A stretch of DNA of 64,000 bases, taken from NCBI RefSeq assembly GCF_003545805.1, contig NZ_NMQR01000005.1:161749-225748 (forward strand). Reading direction: 5' to 3'. A program made the position numbers and the translations under genes. The notes beneath the pieces were generated by a model. That model was given only the letters and a program-made list of their open reading frames with translations, did not search any database and had not been told where the DNA came from. The DNA comes from Photorhabdus sp. CRCIA-P01 (GTDB lineage: Bacteria; Pseudomonadota; Gammaproteobacteria; Enterobacterales; Enterobacteriaceae). Position 1 is the first letter of the stretch. Each line of letters begins with the position of its first letter. Below are positions 45,905 to 55,993 of this stretch, piece after piece.

Positions 45905-47296
45905 GTGGACAAACCTCAACAGCAAAGCCGAAGATCTTTTCTCAGCCAAACAGGTAAATTCACTATCGCCTGTGCGGCGATTTCCTTGACCGGCGGGATC
46001 GTACAGGCTGTATCATCAACCGCCGCGGCTAATACATCATTAATGCAGACCACCCTTACTGATAGCCATTACTACCTGAAAGATGTGCTATTGGAGGAGG
46101 GGTTTGAATATGATGGCGGTACTGTGATGGGCACACGTACCGCATTATATACATTGGAAATCAAAGATGGTCGGATCGCTGCTATCCATGCTGCTGGTGT
46201 GCTACTTAATACGCATTTGTCATGCTATCAAGCGCAGGGACAGTTGTTGTTGCCCGCTTTCCGTGATATGCACATCCATCTAGATAAGACTTTCTACAGT
46301 GGTCCGTGGCAGGCACCGTTACCCCGTCAGGGTAAAACTATTATGGATATGATCGCACAGGAACAAACACTGATCCCCAAATTGCTGCCTACCTCGCAGC
46401 AACGAGCAGAGGGTTTGATCGCTTTGCTGCAATCCAAAGGAAGCACGGTAGCGCGTAGCCACTGTAATATTGATCCAGTTAGTGGTTTGAAAAGTCTGGA
46501 GCATTTGCAGTATGCGTTAGAGAATTACCGTGATGATTTCAGTTGCGAAATCGTTGCTTTTCCTCAGCACGGTTTGCTGCACTCCAAAGTGGAGGGGCTA
46601 ATGCGTGAAGCGATGCAAATGGGAGTGCAGTACGTTGGTGGGTTGGACCCTACTAGCGTGGATGCTGCGATGGAAAAATCACTGGATACTATGTTCCAGA
46701 TTGCACTCGATCATAACGCCGGTGTGGATATTCATCTGCATGAGATAAGCCCTGTGGGTGTTGCTGCTATCAACTACATGATTGATATAGTGGAGAAAAC
46801 ATCTGCTTTGCGTGGCAAGGTCACTATCAGCCACGCCTTCGCCCTGACCACATTGGATGAGGGGAAACTAACAGAGACCGCTTCCCGTTTGGCGGAGCAG
46901 CAAATCACGATTGCTTCTACAGTACCGATCGGTAGCTTGATGATGCCGTTGCCGCAACTCAGAGCTAAAGGGGTATTTATTATGACCGGTACTGATAGTG
47001 TGATTGATCACTGGTCGCCGTTTGGCACGGGGGATATGTTGGAAAAGGCAAATTTGTACGCGCAATTGTACCGTGGCTCAGATGAATTTCATCTTTCCCG
47101 TGCTATGGCTATTGCTACTGGCGGTGTGTTGCCGCTTAATGCCCAGGGGCAGCGTATTTGGCCGCGGGTAGGTGATAAAGCTGAATTTGTCTTGGTGGTC
47201 GCGAGTTGTTCTGCTGAGGCCGTGGCACGTTTGCCTGCCCGTCAGGCAACATTCCATCAAGGGCGCTTGGTGGCCGGTGCTGTAGTCAGGTCTTGA
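45905..47296 (+). CDS. Tat-exported cytosine deaminase-like amidohydrolase
   Basis: 463 aa from a GTG start. A twin-arginine signal (SRRSFLSQTGKF, hydrophobic stretch, cleavage near AAA) directs the folded protein to the periplasm, so the metal site is probably filled in the cytoplasm. The rest follows cytosine deaminase (CodA) closely: metal ligands HIHLDKT, catalytic HxxE in DIHLHE, SHAFAL histidine and the Asp in MTGTDS, with the FGTGDML region near the end. It should hydrolyse a cyclic amidine or amide, possibly a pyrimidine-like ring, but the substrate is unknown; CodA itself is cytoplasmic. Its last 11 bp overlap the convergent mobB gene. Confidence 0.85.
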   Translation: MDKPQQQSRRSFLSQTGKFTIACAAISLTGGIVQAVSSTAAANTSLMQTTLTDSHYYLKDVLLEEGFEYDGGTVMGTRTALYTLEIKDGRIAAIHAAGVLLNTHLSCYQAQGQLLLPAFRDMHIHLDKTFYSGPWQAPLPRQGKTIMDMIAQEQTLIPKLLPTSQQRAEGLIALLQSKGSTVARSHCNIDPVSGLKSLEHLQYALENYRDDFSCEIVAFPQHGLLHSKVEGLMREAMQMGVQYVGGLDPTSVDAAMEKSLDTMFQIALDHNAGVDIHLHEISPVGVAAINYMIDIVEKTSALRGKVTISHAFALTTLDEGKLTETASRLAEQQITIASTVPIGSLMMPLPQLRAKGVFIMTGTDSVIDHWSPFGTGDMLEKANLYAQLYRGSDEFHLSRAMAIATGGVLPLNAQGQRIWPRVGDKAEFVLVVASCSAEAVARLPARQATFHQGRLVAGAVVRS

Positions 47297-47816
47297 TCCA
47301 AAGTTCCATGTTCAGCCATTCGACAATAAAATCAGCCACCTGTTCAGGTTGATTAATATTCAATTGTGGCAAAACAGTCTCTAATTTTTCATCACTGGCA
47401 ACAGCAATCACATGTTGATCAAGAAGATCGCTTAATCGGTGGTTAAGAGTGTTGCGGTATAGGGCGATTTTGTTGATTGGCTCATCTTTAAAACCTTCCA
47501 CTAGAATCAGATCCAGTGAATTTGGATCAAAACGGCTGGTAAGATAGTTCAAATCTACTTTCATTGCATCTGGCGTTTCTGTCATTAATGCCCAGCGTTG
47601 TTGGTTGGCAACCAGAGTTTGCTCTGCACCGGCTTTGCGTAGTTCATAACTGTCTTTGCCCGGTTTATCCACATCCATATCGTGATGGGTGTGTTTTATC
47701 AAACCAACCCGGATTTGCCGTTGACGTAATAATGGGATCACTTGTTTGAGAAGTGTGGTTTTTCCTGTTCCGCTATAGGCTGTAATACCCAGTAGCGGAA
47801 GCGGTTTTGCACTCAT
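47286..47816 (-). CDS. mobB: Molybdopterin-guanine dinucleotide biosynthesis adaptor MobB
   Basis: 176 aa from the ATG at 47816, one more than E. coli, chosen because it overlaps the mobA stop as ATGA and so implies translational coupling. P-loop YSGTGKTTLL, IKHTHHDMDVDKPGKDSYELRKAGA and the LVEGFK motif are characteristic. MobB is a GTP-binding partner that assists MobA in the last step of Mo-bisMGD cofactor synthesis; it is not essential for it in E. coli. Confidence 0.95.
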   Translation of the reverse strand: MSAKPLPLLGITAYSGTGKTTLLKQVIPLLRQRQIRVGLIKHTHHDMDVDKPGKDSYELRKAGAEQTLVANQQRWALMTETPDAMKVDLNYLTSRFDPNSLDLILVEGFKDEPINKIALYRNTLNHRLSDLLDQHVIAVASDEKLETVLPQLNINQPEQVADFIVEWLNMELWIKT

Positions 47817-48412
47817 TTTTTGATCTCCTGTATATGCTCCCAATGTTGGCAATCTTCCGGGGTGTTCAGATTAGTAAAGACGGTGGGATTATCATCAAAC
47901 TGAACGGCTATCGCTCTGATCTTATGCATAAACAGTATTAATTTGCGATCACCATTAGCCAAATAATTTTCTAATTGAGAAGTCAGACCGCGGTGTAGTA
48001 AAGCGATGGTAGGGTGAGCTCGGTTGCCATCATTTACATAGGCTGCCAATGCTTGCTGTTTTCCCTGCCATAAGCGAATAACCAAATCAGTAGGGAGATC
48101 TGGTACATCACAAGGAACAAATACAACCCAATCGTGACTAGCTGATTTTAGGGTTGTCAGCATGCCTGAAAGGGGGCCAGAGAAGTCTGGTGTTAAATCT
48201 GGAATAATTTGATAACCACTTTGTTGGTAAATGTCCAGATTGCGGTTCGCGTTGATAATTAATTCATCTACTTGTGGAAATAGCTTATCCGCAATATGTT
48301 GGTACAGTGGTTTTTTATTTAAAAAAATTAACCCTTTATCATTGCCGCCCATACGGGTGGCACGACCTCCGGCAAGGATCGCACCGCTTATTTTTGGTTG
48401 CATAATGTTCAA
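47813..48412 (-). CDS. mobA: Molybdenum cofactor guanylyltransferase MobA
   Basis: 199 aa. It transfers GMP from GTP to molybdopterin to make the MGD cofactor of molybdoenzymes such as nitrate and DMSO reductases. The nucleotide-binding loop LAGGRATRMGGNDKGL, the metal-binding VPCDVPDLP and the NLNTPEDC end are intact. It is first in a two-gene operon with mobB, as in E. coli. The initiator is taken as the MNIM methionine. Confidence 0.95.
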   Translation of the reverse strand: MNIMQPKISGAILAGGRATRMGGNDKGLIFLNKKPLYQHIADKLFPQVDELIINANRNLDIYQQSGYQIIPDLTPDFSGPLSGMLTTLKSASHDWVVFVPCDVPDLPTDLVIRLWQGKQQALAAYVNDGNRAHPTIALLHRGLTSQLENYLANGDRKLILFMHKIRAIAVQFDDNPTVFTNLNTPEDCQHWEHIQEIKK

Positions 48413-48586
48413 GTTACCAACTGAGGTAGTTATTACCGCTAATATAACTTCTTTCAGCTTGGTTATTTGGATTTAACTCAGCATTTTTAAAATAAGCTCA
48501 CCGGATAACTTGCTGATAAAAGGGTCATCTTTACGCTTATTGACAGAGCAATCCTTTCTCTATGCGGTCATCCCTGTTAATTTGTA

Positions 48587-48709
48587 TATACCCGTTATCT
48601 TTCAAGTTGCCTCTTTGTTGGCTGCACTCACTCCGGTCACATAGTTAGCTATGCTCCCGGGGATTCGTTCCCTTGCCGTCGCGACGCAGCTTGAAATCCA
48701 TAGGGTATA
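48587..48709 (-). repeat. ERIC (IRU) repeat, copy 3
   Basis: 123 bp between TATACC and GGTATA, same orientation as copy 2 but a few bases shorter and more diverged (CTCACTCCGGTCAC, GCTCCCGGGGATTC). It lies in the intergenic space between mobA and the yihD remnant. Confidence 0.88.
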
Positions 48710-48733
48710 GGCTTTATTTGTAAGGGGTTCGGT

Positions 48734-48855
48734 ATGAAATGCCATTTATCTGCATTGACTAATGGCTGAAAAAGGATCACCAAGTGGATTTTCAAACCGC
48801 GCTATTGCATGCTGTGGCGTTATTACAGATTAATCAAGAGAATAGAATGTGCTAA
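48734..48855 (+). pseudogene. yihD: yihD remnant
   Basis: In E. coli, yihD (89 aa) lies directly upstream of srkA. Here an ATG opens MKC (as in YihD MKCKRL) and hits a stop after 11 codons. About 35 bp on, in another frame, VDFQTALLHAVALLQ corresponds to the YihD C-terminus (EDFKTALLRARGVI) and ends at 48855. The middle of about 60 codons is missing. The last codons overlap the GTG start of srkA, suggesting the two genes were once translationally coupled. Confidence 0.65.
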
Positions 48856-49841
48856 CAAACCAGTCTGCTTTTAATTTCCGGGAATTAACACCGGATTTGA
48901 TTATGGATGCATTGGTGCAGACCGGGTTGTATATAGATTCCGGGCTGACAGAGTTAAACAGTTATGAGAACCGTGTTTATCAGTTTATAGACGAAGAGCG
49001 TAAGCGTTATGTCGTGAAATTTTACCGGCCACTACGTTGGGATCGGCAGCAGATTCAGGAAGAGCATGATTTTGCCTTGGCGCTACAACAAGCTGATTTA
49101 CCTGTTGCGGCACCTTTGGTATTTAATAAGCAAACTTTACTGACTTTTAAAGATTTCTTTTTTGCCGTTTTTCCAAGCATCGGGGGGCGTCAGTATGAAT
49201 CCGATAATCTCTTTCAATTAGAAGATGTAGGGCGTTTGCTAGGGAGGATTCATCAGATTGGTCGCCGGCAAACATTTACGTCTCGCCCAACTATTGGGTT
49301 AAATGAGTATTTGCACCAACCACGACAGTTTTTGGCTGCATGTGAGTTAGTTCCTTCAGCACAGAAAGTGCAATTTTTGGCGGTATTGGATGATCTGATA
49401 AACACCGTGGAATCAAATTGGCGCGACGATTGGCAAATATTGAGGCTTCATGGTGACTGCCACCCAGGTAATATCCTGTGGCGTGACGGAGCCTGGTTTG
49501 TTGATCTTGATGATGCGCGTAATGGTCCGGCAATTCAGGATTTATGGATGTTGCTTCATGGCTCCCGTCAAGAACAGTTATTACAGTTGGATACTTTGTT
49601 GGAAGCCTATGGTGAGTTTACGGATTTTGATCCGGGAGAATTGTCATTAATAGAACCATTGCGTGCTATGCGGATGGTCTATTATTTGGCATGGGTTGCC
49701 CGACGTTGGCAGGATCCTGCTTTCCCCAAAGCATTTCCTTGGATGACAGATACCGATTTTTGGTTAAAACAGACGTCGCTTTTTTCTGAACAGATTAAGC
49801 TGTTACAGGGACTACCTTTGCAGCTTAACCCGATGTATTAA
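48849..49841 (+). CDS. srkA: Stress response kinase A (YihE/RdoA)
   Basis: 330 aa (E. coli 328) from a GTG start. An atypical Ser/Thr kinase with an aminoglycoside phosphotransferase-like fold. The catalytic loop LRLHGDCHPGNILW and the metal site FVDLDDARNGP are intact, as are SYENRVYQF and the C-terminal LQLNPMY. In E. coli SrkA protects against death under Cpx-related and antibiotic stress. It is followed 20 bp later by dsbA, with which it forms an operon in E. coli that is Cpx-controlled; a Cpx box was not identified here. Confidence 0.95.
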   Translation: MLTNQSAFNFRELTPDLIMDALVQTGLYIDSGLTELNSYENRVYQFIDEERKRYVVKFYRPLRWDRQQIQEEHDFALALQQADLPVAAPLVFNKQTLLTFKDFFFAVFPSIGGRQYESDNLFQLEDVGRLLGRIHQIGRRQTFTSRPTIGLNEYLHQPRQFLAACELVPSAQKVQFLAVLDDLINTVESNWRDDWQILRLHGDCHPGNILWRDGAWFVDLDDARNGPAIQDLWMLLHGSRQEQLLQLDTLLEAYGEFTDFDPGELSLIEPLRAMRMVYYLAWVARRWQDPAFPKAFPWMTDTDFWLKQTSLFSEQIKLLQGLPLQLNPMY

Positions 49842-49861
49842 TGTTTATCATGGAGATAGTT

Positions 49862-50485
49862 ATGAAGAAGTTTTGGTTAGCTTTAGTCGGAATGGTGATG
49901 GCATTTAGCGCATCTGCTGCCAATTTTACCGAAGGAAAACAGTATGTTGAATTGAAATCTCCGGTGGCGGATCAACCACTGGTGCTAGAATTCTTCTCTT
50001 TCTATTGCCCTCATTGTTATCAGTTTGAAGAGATTTTTAAAGTTTCTCAGACGGTGAAACAGCATTTACCGGAAGGGACAAAACTTGTTCGTTATCATGT
50101 GGATTTTTTAGGACCACTGGGTAAAGAATTGACTACTGCCTGGGCTGCGGCAATGGCAATGGGTGTTGAAGATAAAGTAACCCCGGTACTGTTTGAGGGT
50201 ATTCAGGAAACATTGTCTATTAAGACTCCGAATGATATTCGCAGTGCCTTTATCAAAGCCGGGGTGACTGCTGAGGATTATGATGCTGCCATGAGTAGTT
50301 TTGTGGTGAAATCCTTAGTTGTTAAGCAGCAAAAAGCCGCTCAGGATTTGCAACTGCGGGGTGTACCGGCAATGTTTGTTAATGGCAAGTATATGGTGAA
50401 AAATGATGGCATTGATGCCACTTCTGCTGATAACTACGCTAAATCCTATTCAGACGTTGTTAACTTCTTGTTAAACCAGAAGTAA
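49862..50485 (+). CDS. dsbA: Thiol:disulphide interchange protein DsbA
   Basis: Periplasmic oxidase that introduces disulphide bonds into exported proteins. From ATG 49862 (GGAG just upstream; the frame opens 7 codons earlier) it is 207 aa, with a signal peptide cleaved near SASA-ANF. Active site Cys49-Pro-His-Cys52 and the cis-Pro loop RGVPAMFV are intact. It likely serves many exported cysteine-containing proteins, including two small ones in this window. It lies directly after srkA. Confidence 0.96.
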   Translation: MKKFWLALVGMVMAFSASAANFTEGKQYVELKSPVADQPLVLEFFSFYCPHCYQFEEIFKVSQTVKQHLPEGTKLVRYHVDFLGPLGKELTTAWAAAMAMGVEDKVTPVLFEGIQETLSIKTPNDIRSAFIKAGVTAEDYDAAMSSFVVKSLVVKQQKAAQDLQLRGVPAMFVNGKYMVKNDGIDATSADNYAKSYSDVVNFLLNQK

Positions 50486-50746
50486 TGTTGATGGCATTGA
50501 AATAGAATGACGTAAGCATGTGCCGGAGTGAGAATCTTTGGCACAATATGTGTCAGAAAGACTTGCGTGCCAGAAAGACTTTTTTGTAAGACAAACTCTG
50601 GTTATATCCACAACTCTGTGATCTATAAGGCAATATGACAGTTTAATGACGAAGAGTATAAGTCATTGATTTTTTACCTGAGGTTGATAAGTTTTTTTTA
50701 TCAACGATAAACACCTAAATAAAAATTGTAATATCTATACACAAAG

Positions 50747-50755
50747 TTATCCACA
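50747..50755 (+). promoter_or_regulatory. Consensus DnaA box upstream of polA
   Basis: TTATCCACA, a perfect high-affinity DnaA box, lies 137 bp before the polA start, with a related TATATCCACA near 50604. Regulation of polA by DnaA is plausible. With only one perfect site this is not a replication origin. The rest of 50486-50891 shows no gene. Confidence 0.5.
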
Positions 50756-50891
50756 GAATTTATAGTAGGGTGTGAATATCTGAATCGGGTTTCAGTAAAG
50801 AAAATTCACATAAAATTCGTTTCCTACTTCTTGCTGTGGCATCCTATTTCCTTATCACACCCGTAACAGATACAGATAATGAAGAAGATTT

Positions 50892-53681
50892 ATGGCTCAG
50901 ATAGCAGACAATCCCCTGATTTTGGTTGATGGCTCCTCATACCTTTATCGTGCTTATCATGCTTTCCCTCCGCTGACGAATAGCGCGGGTGAACCGACTG
51001 GAGCCATGTATGGCGTATTGAATATGCTACGCAGCTTGGTAATGCAGTACAAACCAAGCCATGTAGCGGTGGTATTTGATGCTAAAGGCAAAACTTTTCG
51101 TGATGAATTGTTCGCTGAGTATAAGTCTCATCGTCCTCCTATGCCGGATGATCTGCGTACTCAGATAGAGCCGCTACATCAGATGGTCGAAACTATGGGG
51201 TTACCGTTGCTGGTGGTGCCAGGAGTAGAAGCTGATGATGTTATCGGGACTTTGGCGTTGCAGGCAGAAAAAGAGGGGCGTGCGGTACTTATTAGCACTG
51301 GTGATAAAGATATGGCGCAACTGGTAACGCCAAATATCACGCTTATCAATACCATGAATAACACCATTCTGGGGCCGGAAGAAGTCGTTGAAAAGTATGG
51401 TGTGCCGCCAGATCTGATTATCGATTTTCTGGCATTGATGGGAGACTCTTCTGACAACATTCCTGGCGTACCTGGCGTGGGAGAAAAAACCGCACTGGGA
51501 TTACTGCAAGGGATTGGTGGCATGGATGATATCTTTGCCAATCTGGATAAAATTGCCGGGCTCGGTTTCCGTGGTGCGAAAACGCTGGCGGATAAGATGG
51601 CGCAGCATAAAGATGTTGCTTATCTCTCCTATAAACTGGCAACCATTAAAACCGATGTTGAGTTGGATAAAACCTGTGTTGCTCTGTCAGTCAAAGAGCC
51701 TGATACGGAGAAACTGCATCAGTTGTTTTCTCGTTATGAGTTCAAACGCTGGTTGAGTGATGTGGCAAACGGCGATTGGCTGGCAGAGAAAGGCAAAAAA
51801 CCGGTATCCACTGGTAATGATGAGTCATCTCCGACGGAAGATAAATCTGTTTCGGCCACACTCTCTTCTGATAATTATCAGACTATTCTTGATCAAAAAA
51901 GCTTTGATGAGTGGATTGAGAAGTTGAAAAAAACGCTGGTTTTTGCTTTTGATACCGAAACTGACAGCCTTGATACTTTGACTGCTAATTTGGTGGGTAT
52001 GTCATTCGCAATTTCTGGCGGAGATGCGGCCTATCTACCTCTAGGCCATGATTATCTGGGCGCGCCGGAACAGCTTGACAGAGAAGTTGTGCTGGCTGCA
52101 TTAAAGCCGCTACTTGAAGATAGTAATCTGCTGAAAATTGGTCAGAATATTAAATTTGATCGTGGTGTGTTGGCTCGTTACGGCATTGAGCTGCAAGGCA
52201 TTGCTTACGATACCATGCTGGAATCCTATGTACTCAATAGCGTTGCAGGCATGGGGCGACATGATATGGATAGCTTGGCTGAACGCCATCTGAATTATAA
52301 GACCACGACGTTTGAAGAGATTGCTGGTAAAGGTAAAAATCAGCTCACCTTTAATCAAGTTCCGGTGGAACAAGCTGCAATGTACGCCGCAGAGGATGCA
52401 GATGTCACTTTGCTGCTACATCAAACTATGTGGCCGCGGTTGGAAAAAACACCAGCGCTGAAAAAAGTATTCCTGAATACAGAAATGCCATTGGTCATGG
52501 TGCTTTCCCGTATGGAGCGGACAGGCGTATTAATTGATGCACATATTCTGGCTGAGCATTCAAAAGAAATCACCGCCCGTCTGGATGAGTTGGAAAAAGA
52601 AGCTCATGAACTGGCTGGTGAGGCTTTCAACCTGGCTTCGCCAAAACAGTTGCAGACGATATTGTTTGAAAAATTGCAATTGCCGGTAGTAAAGAAAACG
52701 CCAGGTGGTGCGCCATCCACTAATGAAGAGGTATTGGAAGAGTTGGCGGATACCCATGCGTTGCCGAAAGTGATCTTAGAGCATCGTGGGTTGGCAAAAT
52801 TGAAATCCACGTACACCGATAAACTACCACAGATGGTCCATCCGCTGACTAAACGGGTGCATACTTCCTATCATCAGGCGGTAACGGCAACAGGACGTCT
52901 CTCTTCACGTGATCCTAATCTGCAAAATATTCCTGTCCGTAATGAAGAGGGCCGCCGCATTCGTCAGGCATTTGTGGCACCTGAAAGTTACCGGATTATG
53001 GCCGCTGACTACTCTCAGATTGAGTTGCGGATTATGGCTCATTTGTCTCAGGATCAAGGGTTGTTGAAGGCTTTTGCCGAAGGGCAAGACATTCACCGGG
53101 CAACAGCGGCAGAAGTCTTTGGTTTGCCACTGGAACAGGTAACCAGTGAGCAGCGCCGTAGTGCTAAGGCGATTAACTTTGGTTTGATCTATGGTATGAG
53201 TGCATTTGGTCTTTCCCGTCAGTTAGGTATTCCTCGCGGTGAAGCTCAACGCTATATGGATCTCTATTTTGAGCGTTATCCGGGGGTATTGGCATATATG
53301 GAGCGTACTCGTAAACAAGCGGAAGAGCAGGGTTACGTTGAAACGCTGGACGGTCGTCGTCTTTATCTGCCAGATATCAAATCTCGCAATGCCATGCGCC
53401 GCAAGGCAGCAGAACGTGAAGCTATTAACGCGCCAATGCAGGGAACTGCGGCGGATATCATCAAAAAAGCGATGATTGCGGTGGATGACTGGATTGTCAG
53501 TGAAGCGCCGAAAGTTCGTATGATTATGCAGGTTCACGATGAGCTGGTATTCGAAGTCCATGAGTCACAACTTGAATATGCAGAACAGAAAATTCGTGAA
53601 TTGATGGAGAAGAGCATGGTGCTTGATGTTCCGTTGAAAGTGGATGTGGGTATTGGTGACAATTGGGATCAGGCGCACTGA
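50892..53681 (+). CDS. polA: DNA polymerase I
   Basis: 929 aa (E. coli 928). N-terminal 5'-3' exonuclease (residues about 1-290: [32 protein letters not shown]) removes RNA primers. The 3'-5' proofreading domain keeps the DxE pair ([11 protein letters not shown]). The polymerase domain has motif A ([12 protein letters not shown]), motif B ([14 protein letters not shown]) and motif C ([10 protein letters not shown]). It acts in Okazaki fragment maturation and repair. It is a single gene with a strong terminator after it; Spot 42 RNA follows on the same strand as in E. coli. Confidence 0.98.
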   Translation: MAQIADNPLILVDGSSYLYRAYHAFPPLTNSAGEPTGAMYGVLNMLRSLVMQYKPSHVAVVFDAKGKTFRDELFAEYKSHRPPMPDDLRTQIEPLHQMVETMGLPLLVVPGVEADDVIGTLALQAEKEGRAVLISTGDKDMAQLVTPNITLINTMNNTILGPEEVVEKYGVPPDLIIDFLALMGDSSDNIPGVPGVGEKTALGLLQGIGGMDDIFANLDKIAGLGFRGAKTLADKMAQHKDVAYLSYKLATIKTDVELDKTCVALSVKEPDTEKLHQLFSRYEFKRWLSDVANGDWLAEKGKKPVSTGNDESSPTEDKSVSATLSSDNYQTILDQKSFDEWIEKLKKTLVFAFDTETDSLDTLTANLVGMSFAISGGDAAYLPLGHDYLGAPEQLDREVVLAALKPLLEDSNLLKIGQNIKFDRGVLARYGIELQGIAYDTMLESYVLNSVAGMGRHDMDSLAERHLNYKTTTFEEIAGKGKNQLTFNQVPVEQAAMYAAEDADVTLLLHQTMWPRLEKTPALKKVFLNTEMPLVMVLSRMERTGVLIDAHILAEHSKEITARLDELEKEAHELAGEAFNLASPKQLQTILFEKLQLPVVKKTPGGAPSTNEEVLEELADTHALPKVILEHRGLAKLKSTYTDKLPQMVHPLTKRVHTSYHQAVTATGRLSSRDPNLQNIPVRNEEGRRIRQAFVAPESYRIMAADYSQIELRIMAHLSQDQGLLKAFAEGQDIHRATAAEVFGLPLEQVTSEQRRSAKAINFGLIYGMSAFGLSRQLGIPRGEAQRYMDLYFERYPGVLAYMERTRKQAEEQGYVETLDGRRLYLPDIKSRNAMRRKAAEREAINAPMQGTAADIIKKAMIAVDDWIVSEAPKVRMIMQVHDELVFEVHESQLEYAEQKIRELMEKSMVLDVPLKVDVGIGDNWDQAH

Positions 53682-53898
53682 TATGCCAGATTAATAAAAG
53701 ATAGGCTGAACTGAGGTATTTGGTTCAGCCATTTTTTAATGGCCCTGTTAATCATAGTCACCATGTGCTCTGGTATCCCCGTCTTCCCAAGCAATGACAT
53801 AGCGGTTGCTCCGGCATTTGATACCAAGGTGCTATTATTGCTGTTATAGGCATTTTTTTCCATCCTAAGGCTGACGAAGAATTTTTATGTTGATTCAT
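53669..53898 (-). pseudogene. Small ORF split by a frameshift at a poly-A run
   Basis: A minus-strand frame with a strong AGGAG begins at 53898 (MNQHKNSSSALGWKK). At a run of seven A (53853-53859) a second frame takes over (NAYNSNNSTLVSNAGATAMSLLGKTGIPEH...) and stops at 53669, inside the polA 3' end. Read together they give one peptide of about 75 residues; read apart each is short. No family recognised. It may be a frameshifted gene, a slippage-expressed one or a sequencing error. Confidence 0.4.
53704..53737 (+). terminator. polA terminator
   Basis: GGCTGAAC (53704-53711) pairs with GTTCAGCC (53723-53730), then a T run. It is 22 bp after the polA stop. The rest of 53899-54272 is AT-rich with no other gene. 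Confidence 0.85.
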
Positions 53899-54272
53899 AT
53901 TATTCTCCTGATCAGGTCATATTCAGTAGACTGTTTTCCATAGGGAATTTGTGCTGCAAAATCCCACGATAATGGGAAATTGGGCAGGATCTTTAATTTC
54001 ACTAGATAATATTAGTAGTGAACTCAGTGTTGATGTAGCAGAAAAAAGTGATCAAATAGTTGTGTCGATCTGTTTTGCTATAAAGAAAATACTAATAATG
54101 TAATATTTTTTGTACTGTTCGAGTATATTAGATCCAGATCGCATAAATATGTAATTAAACTACATTTTGTGGTGGATAAACAAACAAAACCCTAAGCTGA
54201 ATCGAGATAATTGCTGAAAATAAATTACAAAAAGGCTTTTTCTAATAAATAAAATAGGGTAGAGTTATTGGT

Positions 54273-54383
54273 GTAGGGTACAGAGGTAAGATGTTCTATC
54301 TTTCAGACCTTTTACTTCACGTAATCGGATTTAGCTGAATATTAGCTGCCCCAGTCAATTTAATTTTGACTGGGGCATTTTTT
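54273..54383 (+). ncRNA. spf: Spot 42 small RNA
   Basis: Begins GTAGGGTACAGAGGTAAGAT and continues nearly identical to E. coli Spot 42 through the single-stranded pairing regions (TTTCAGACCTTTTACTTCACG, GCTGAATATT). It ends in the terminator hairpin CCCCAGTCAA...TTGACTGGGG with a T run. It is about 111 nt and lies between polA and engB, its conserved position. It is an Hfq-dependent sRNA repressing galK and other carbon-use genes and is itself repressed by cAMP-CRP; crp is in this window at 58583. Confidence 0.96.
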
Positions 54384-54420
54384 CATCTGAATTTAATTGG
54401 TGGGAATGAAAAAGGCGGTA

Positions 54421-55053
54421 TTAACTATGGTTTTCAACTTGAACGGCTTTCGAACTGAACCATATGTCCAGTTTCTGTTGTAATTTATCGATCCCGATTT
54501 TTTTCAGGGCGGAGAAATATTCCACTTGAATATCTCCATTGAGAGCTGCTAACTCTTCACGTACTTTATTCAACTGGCTTTTACGGGCGCCAGATGTCAG
54601 TTTATCGGCTTTAGTCAGCAATGCTATAACGGGTACATGCATTGCCACCGCCCATTGGATCATTTGCTGATCAAGATCTTTCAGTGGATGACGGATATCC
54701 ATCAGCACCACCAGCCCAAGCAGGCATTCACGTTTTTGCAAATATTCACCCAGTGCTTTTTGCCATTTACGTTTTATCTCTTCCGGTACTTCGGCATAGC
54801 CATAGCCGGGTAAGTCAACCAGACGAATACCTTCTTCTACTTCGAATAAATTGATGAGTTGTGTGCGGCCTGGTGTTTTACTGGTACGGGCGAGACTTTT
54901 CTGTTTCGTCAGGGCATTTAGCGCACTGGATTTACCCGCGTTTGAACGGCCGGCAAACGCGACTTCAATGCCCATATCTTGAGGCAGATGGCGAATATCA
55001 GGTGCGCTCGTGATAAAACGGGTCATATGATAGTTGTGGTTTTTGATGGTCAA
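54421..55053 (-). CDS. engB: Ribosome biogenesis GTPase EngB (YihA)
   Basis: 210 aa when started at the TTG at 55053, the same length as E. coli EngB. That start has AGGGAG 8 bp upstream and gives the N-terminus [22 protein letters not shown], aligning with E. coli. GTP-binding motifs GRSNAGKSS (G1), TPGRT (G2), DLPGYG (G3) and TKAD (G4) are present. It is an essential GTPase for 50S subunit assembly. It converges on the spf gene. Confidence 0.95.
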   Translation of the reverse strand: MTIKNHNYHMTRFITSAPDIRHLPQDMGIEVAFAGRSNAGKSSALNALTKQKSLARTSKTPGRTQLINLFEVEEGIRLVDLPGYGYAEVPEEIKRKWQKALGEYLQKRECLLGLVVLMDIRHPLKDLDQQMIQWAVAMHVPVIALLTKADKLTSGARKSQLNKVREELAALNGDIQVEYFSALKKIGIDKLQQKLDIWFSSKAVQVENHS

Positions 55054-55360
55054 AATGATTATCTCCCTGAGAAATGCACTGAATATATGCCAAAGGAGAT
55101 TATACCGATAGCCACTGTTGGTTGACAGGATTAAAAATAATGACATATTTCTGATGGGTTGAACCGAACTTGTTATTTTGTTACCGATGACGATCCTGTT
55201 TGTGAAATAAAATCTAACCTGTTATTGAAAGGATAAATTTTTCTTCAAAGCACCTGTCGATTGATAGCGTAAATGTAGGTAAATATTGAGCACGATGTTG
55301 AAGAGATTATTAGAATTGATTCAGTTTGTGTTGTTGACCTTAATAATATAGGAACCCAGA

Positions 55361-55930
55361 ATGTTTAAACGTATTTTAGTAGCCCTTGTAACTGCATGCT
55401 CTCTGAGCGCAATGGCGCCTCTGGCTTTGGCGGCGGGAGAAACCCATGTGAAGCTGACAACAACGGAGGGTAATATTGAACTGGAGTTAAATAACCAGAA
55501 AGCTCCAATTACAACGAAAAACTTTATTGAATACGTCAATGAGGGTTATTACAACAATACAATCTTCCATCGGGTAATCCCTGGATTTATGGTGCAGGGT
55601 GGCGGTTTTACCAAAGATTTGCAGCAAAAAGCGACTAAAGCCGCTATTAAAAATGAGGCGGATAATGGACTGCGTAATTTACGTGGAACTATCTCTATGG
55701 CACGTACCGCTGATAAAGACAGCGCCACCAGCCAATTTTTTATTAATGTAGCGGATAATGCTTTCCTGGATCACGGTCAGCGTGACTTTGGCTATGCCGT
55801 ATTTGGTAAAGTCGTAAAAGGTATGGATGTTGTGGATAAAATTTCTCAAGTTAAAACGGAAAATGTTGGCCCATATCAGAATGTACCGGTTAAACCAGTC
55901 GTTATTCTGTCTGCGGAGATTATTCCTTAG
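55361..55930 (+). CDS. ppiA: Peptidyl-prolyl cis-trans isomerase A, periplasmic cyclophilin
   Basis: 189 aa with a signal peptide (cleavage near ALA-AGETHV). Cyclophilin core with active-site [22 protein letters not shown] and FGYAVFGKV. It isomerises X-Pro bonds in periplasmic proteins. Monocistronic; its terminator at 55994 is shared with the convergent gene. In E. coli its neighbourhood also leads to pabA, argD and crp, but fic and yhfK are absent here. Confidence 0.95.
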   Translation: MFKRILVALVTACSLSAMAPLALAAGETHVKLTTTEGNIELELNNQKAPITTKNFIEYVNEGYYNNTIFHRVIPGFMVQGGGFTKDLQQKATKAAIKNEADNGLRNLRGTISMARTADKDSATSQFFINVADNAFLDHGQRDFGYAVFGKVVKGMDVVDKISQVKTENVGPYQNVPVKPVVILSAEIIP

Positions 55931-55993
55931 TTTTTTCCTATTACTTTGGCTGTGGCAGTTTCTGGTCTTCCGGTTAACTTTCATCGGATTAAC

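Noticed and set aside
50486..50891. Replication origin suggested by the DnaA box near polA
   Set aside because: Only one perfect DnaA box plus a degenerate one, no AT-rich unwinding element with repeats and no dnaA/gidA context.
55147..55360. Possible csrC sRNA upstream of engB, its E. coli position
   Set aside because: No series of GGA hairpins is visible and no clear terminator follows.
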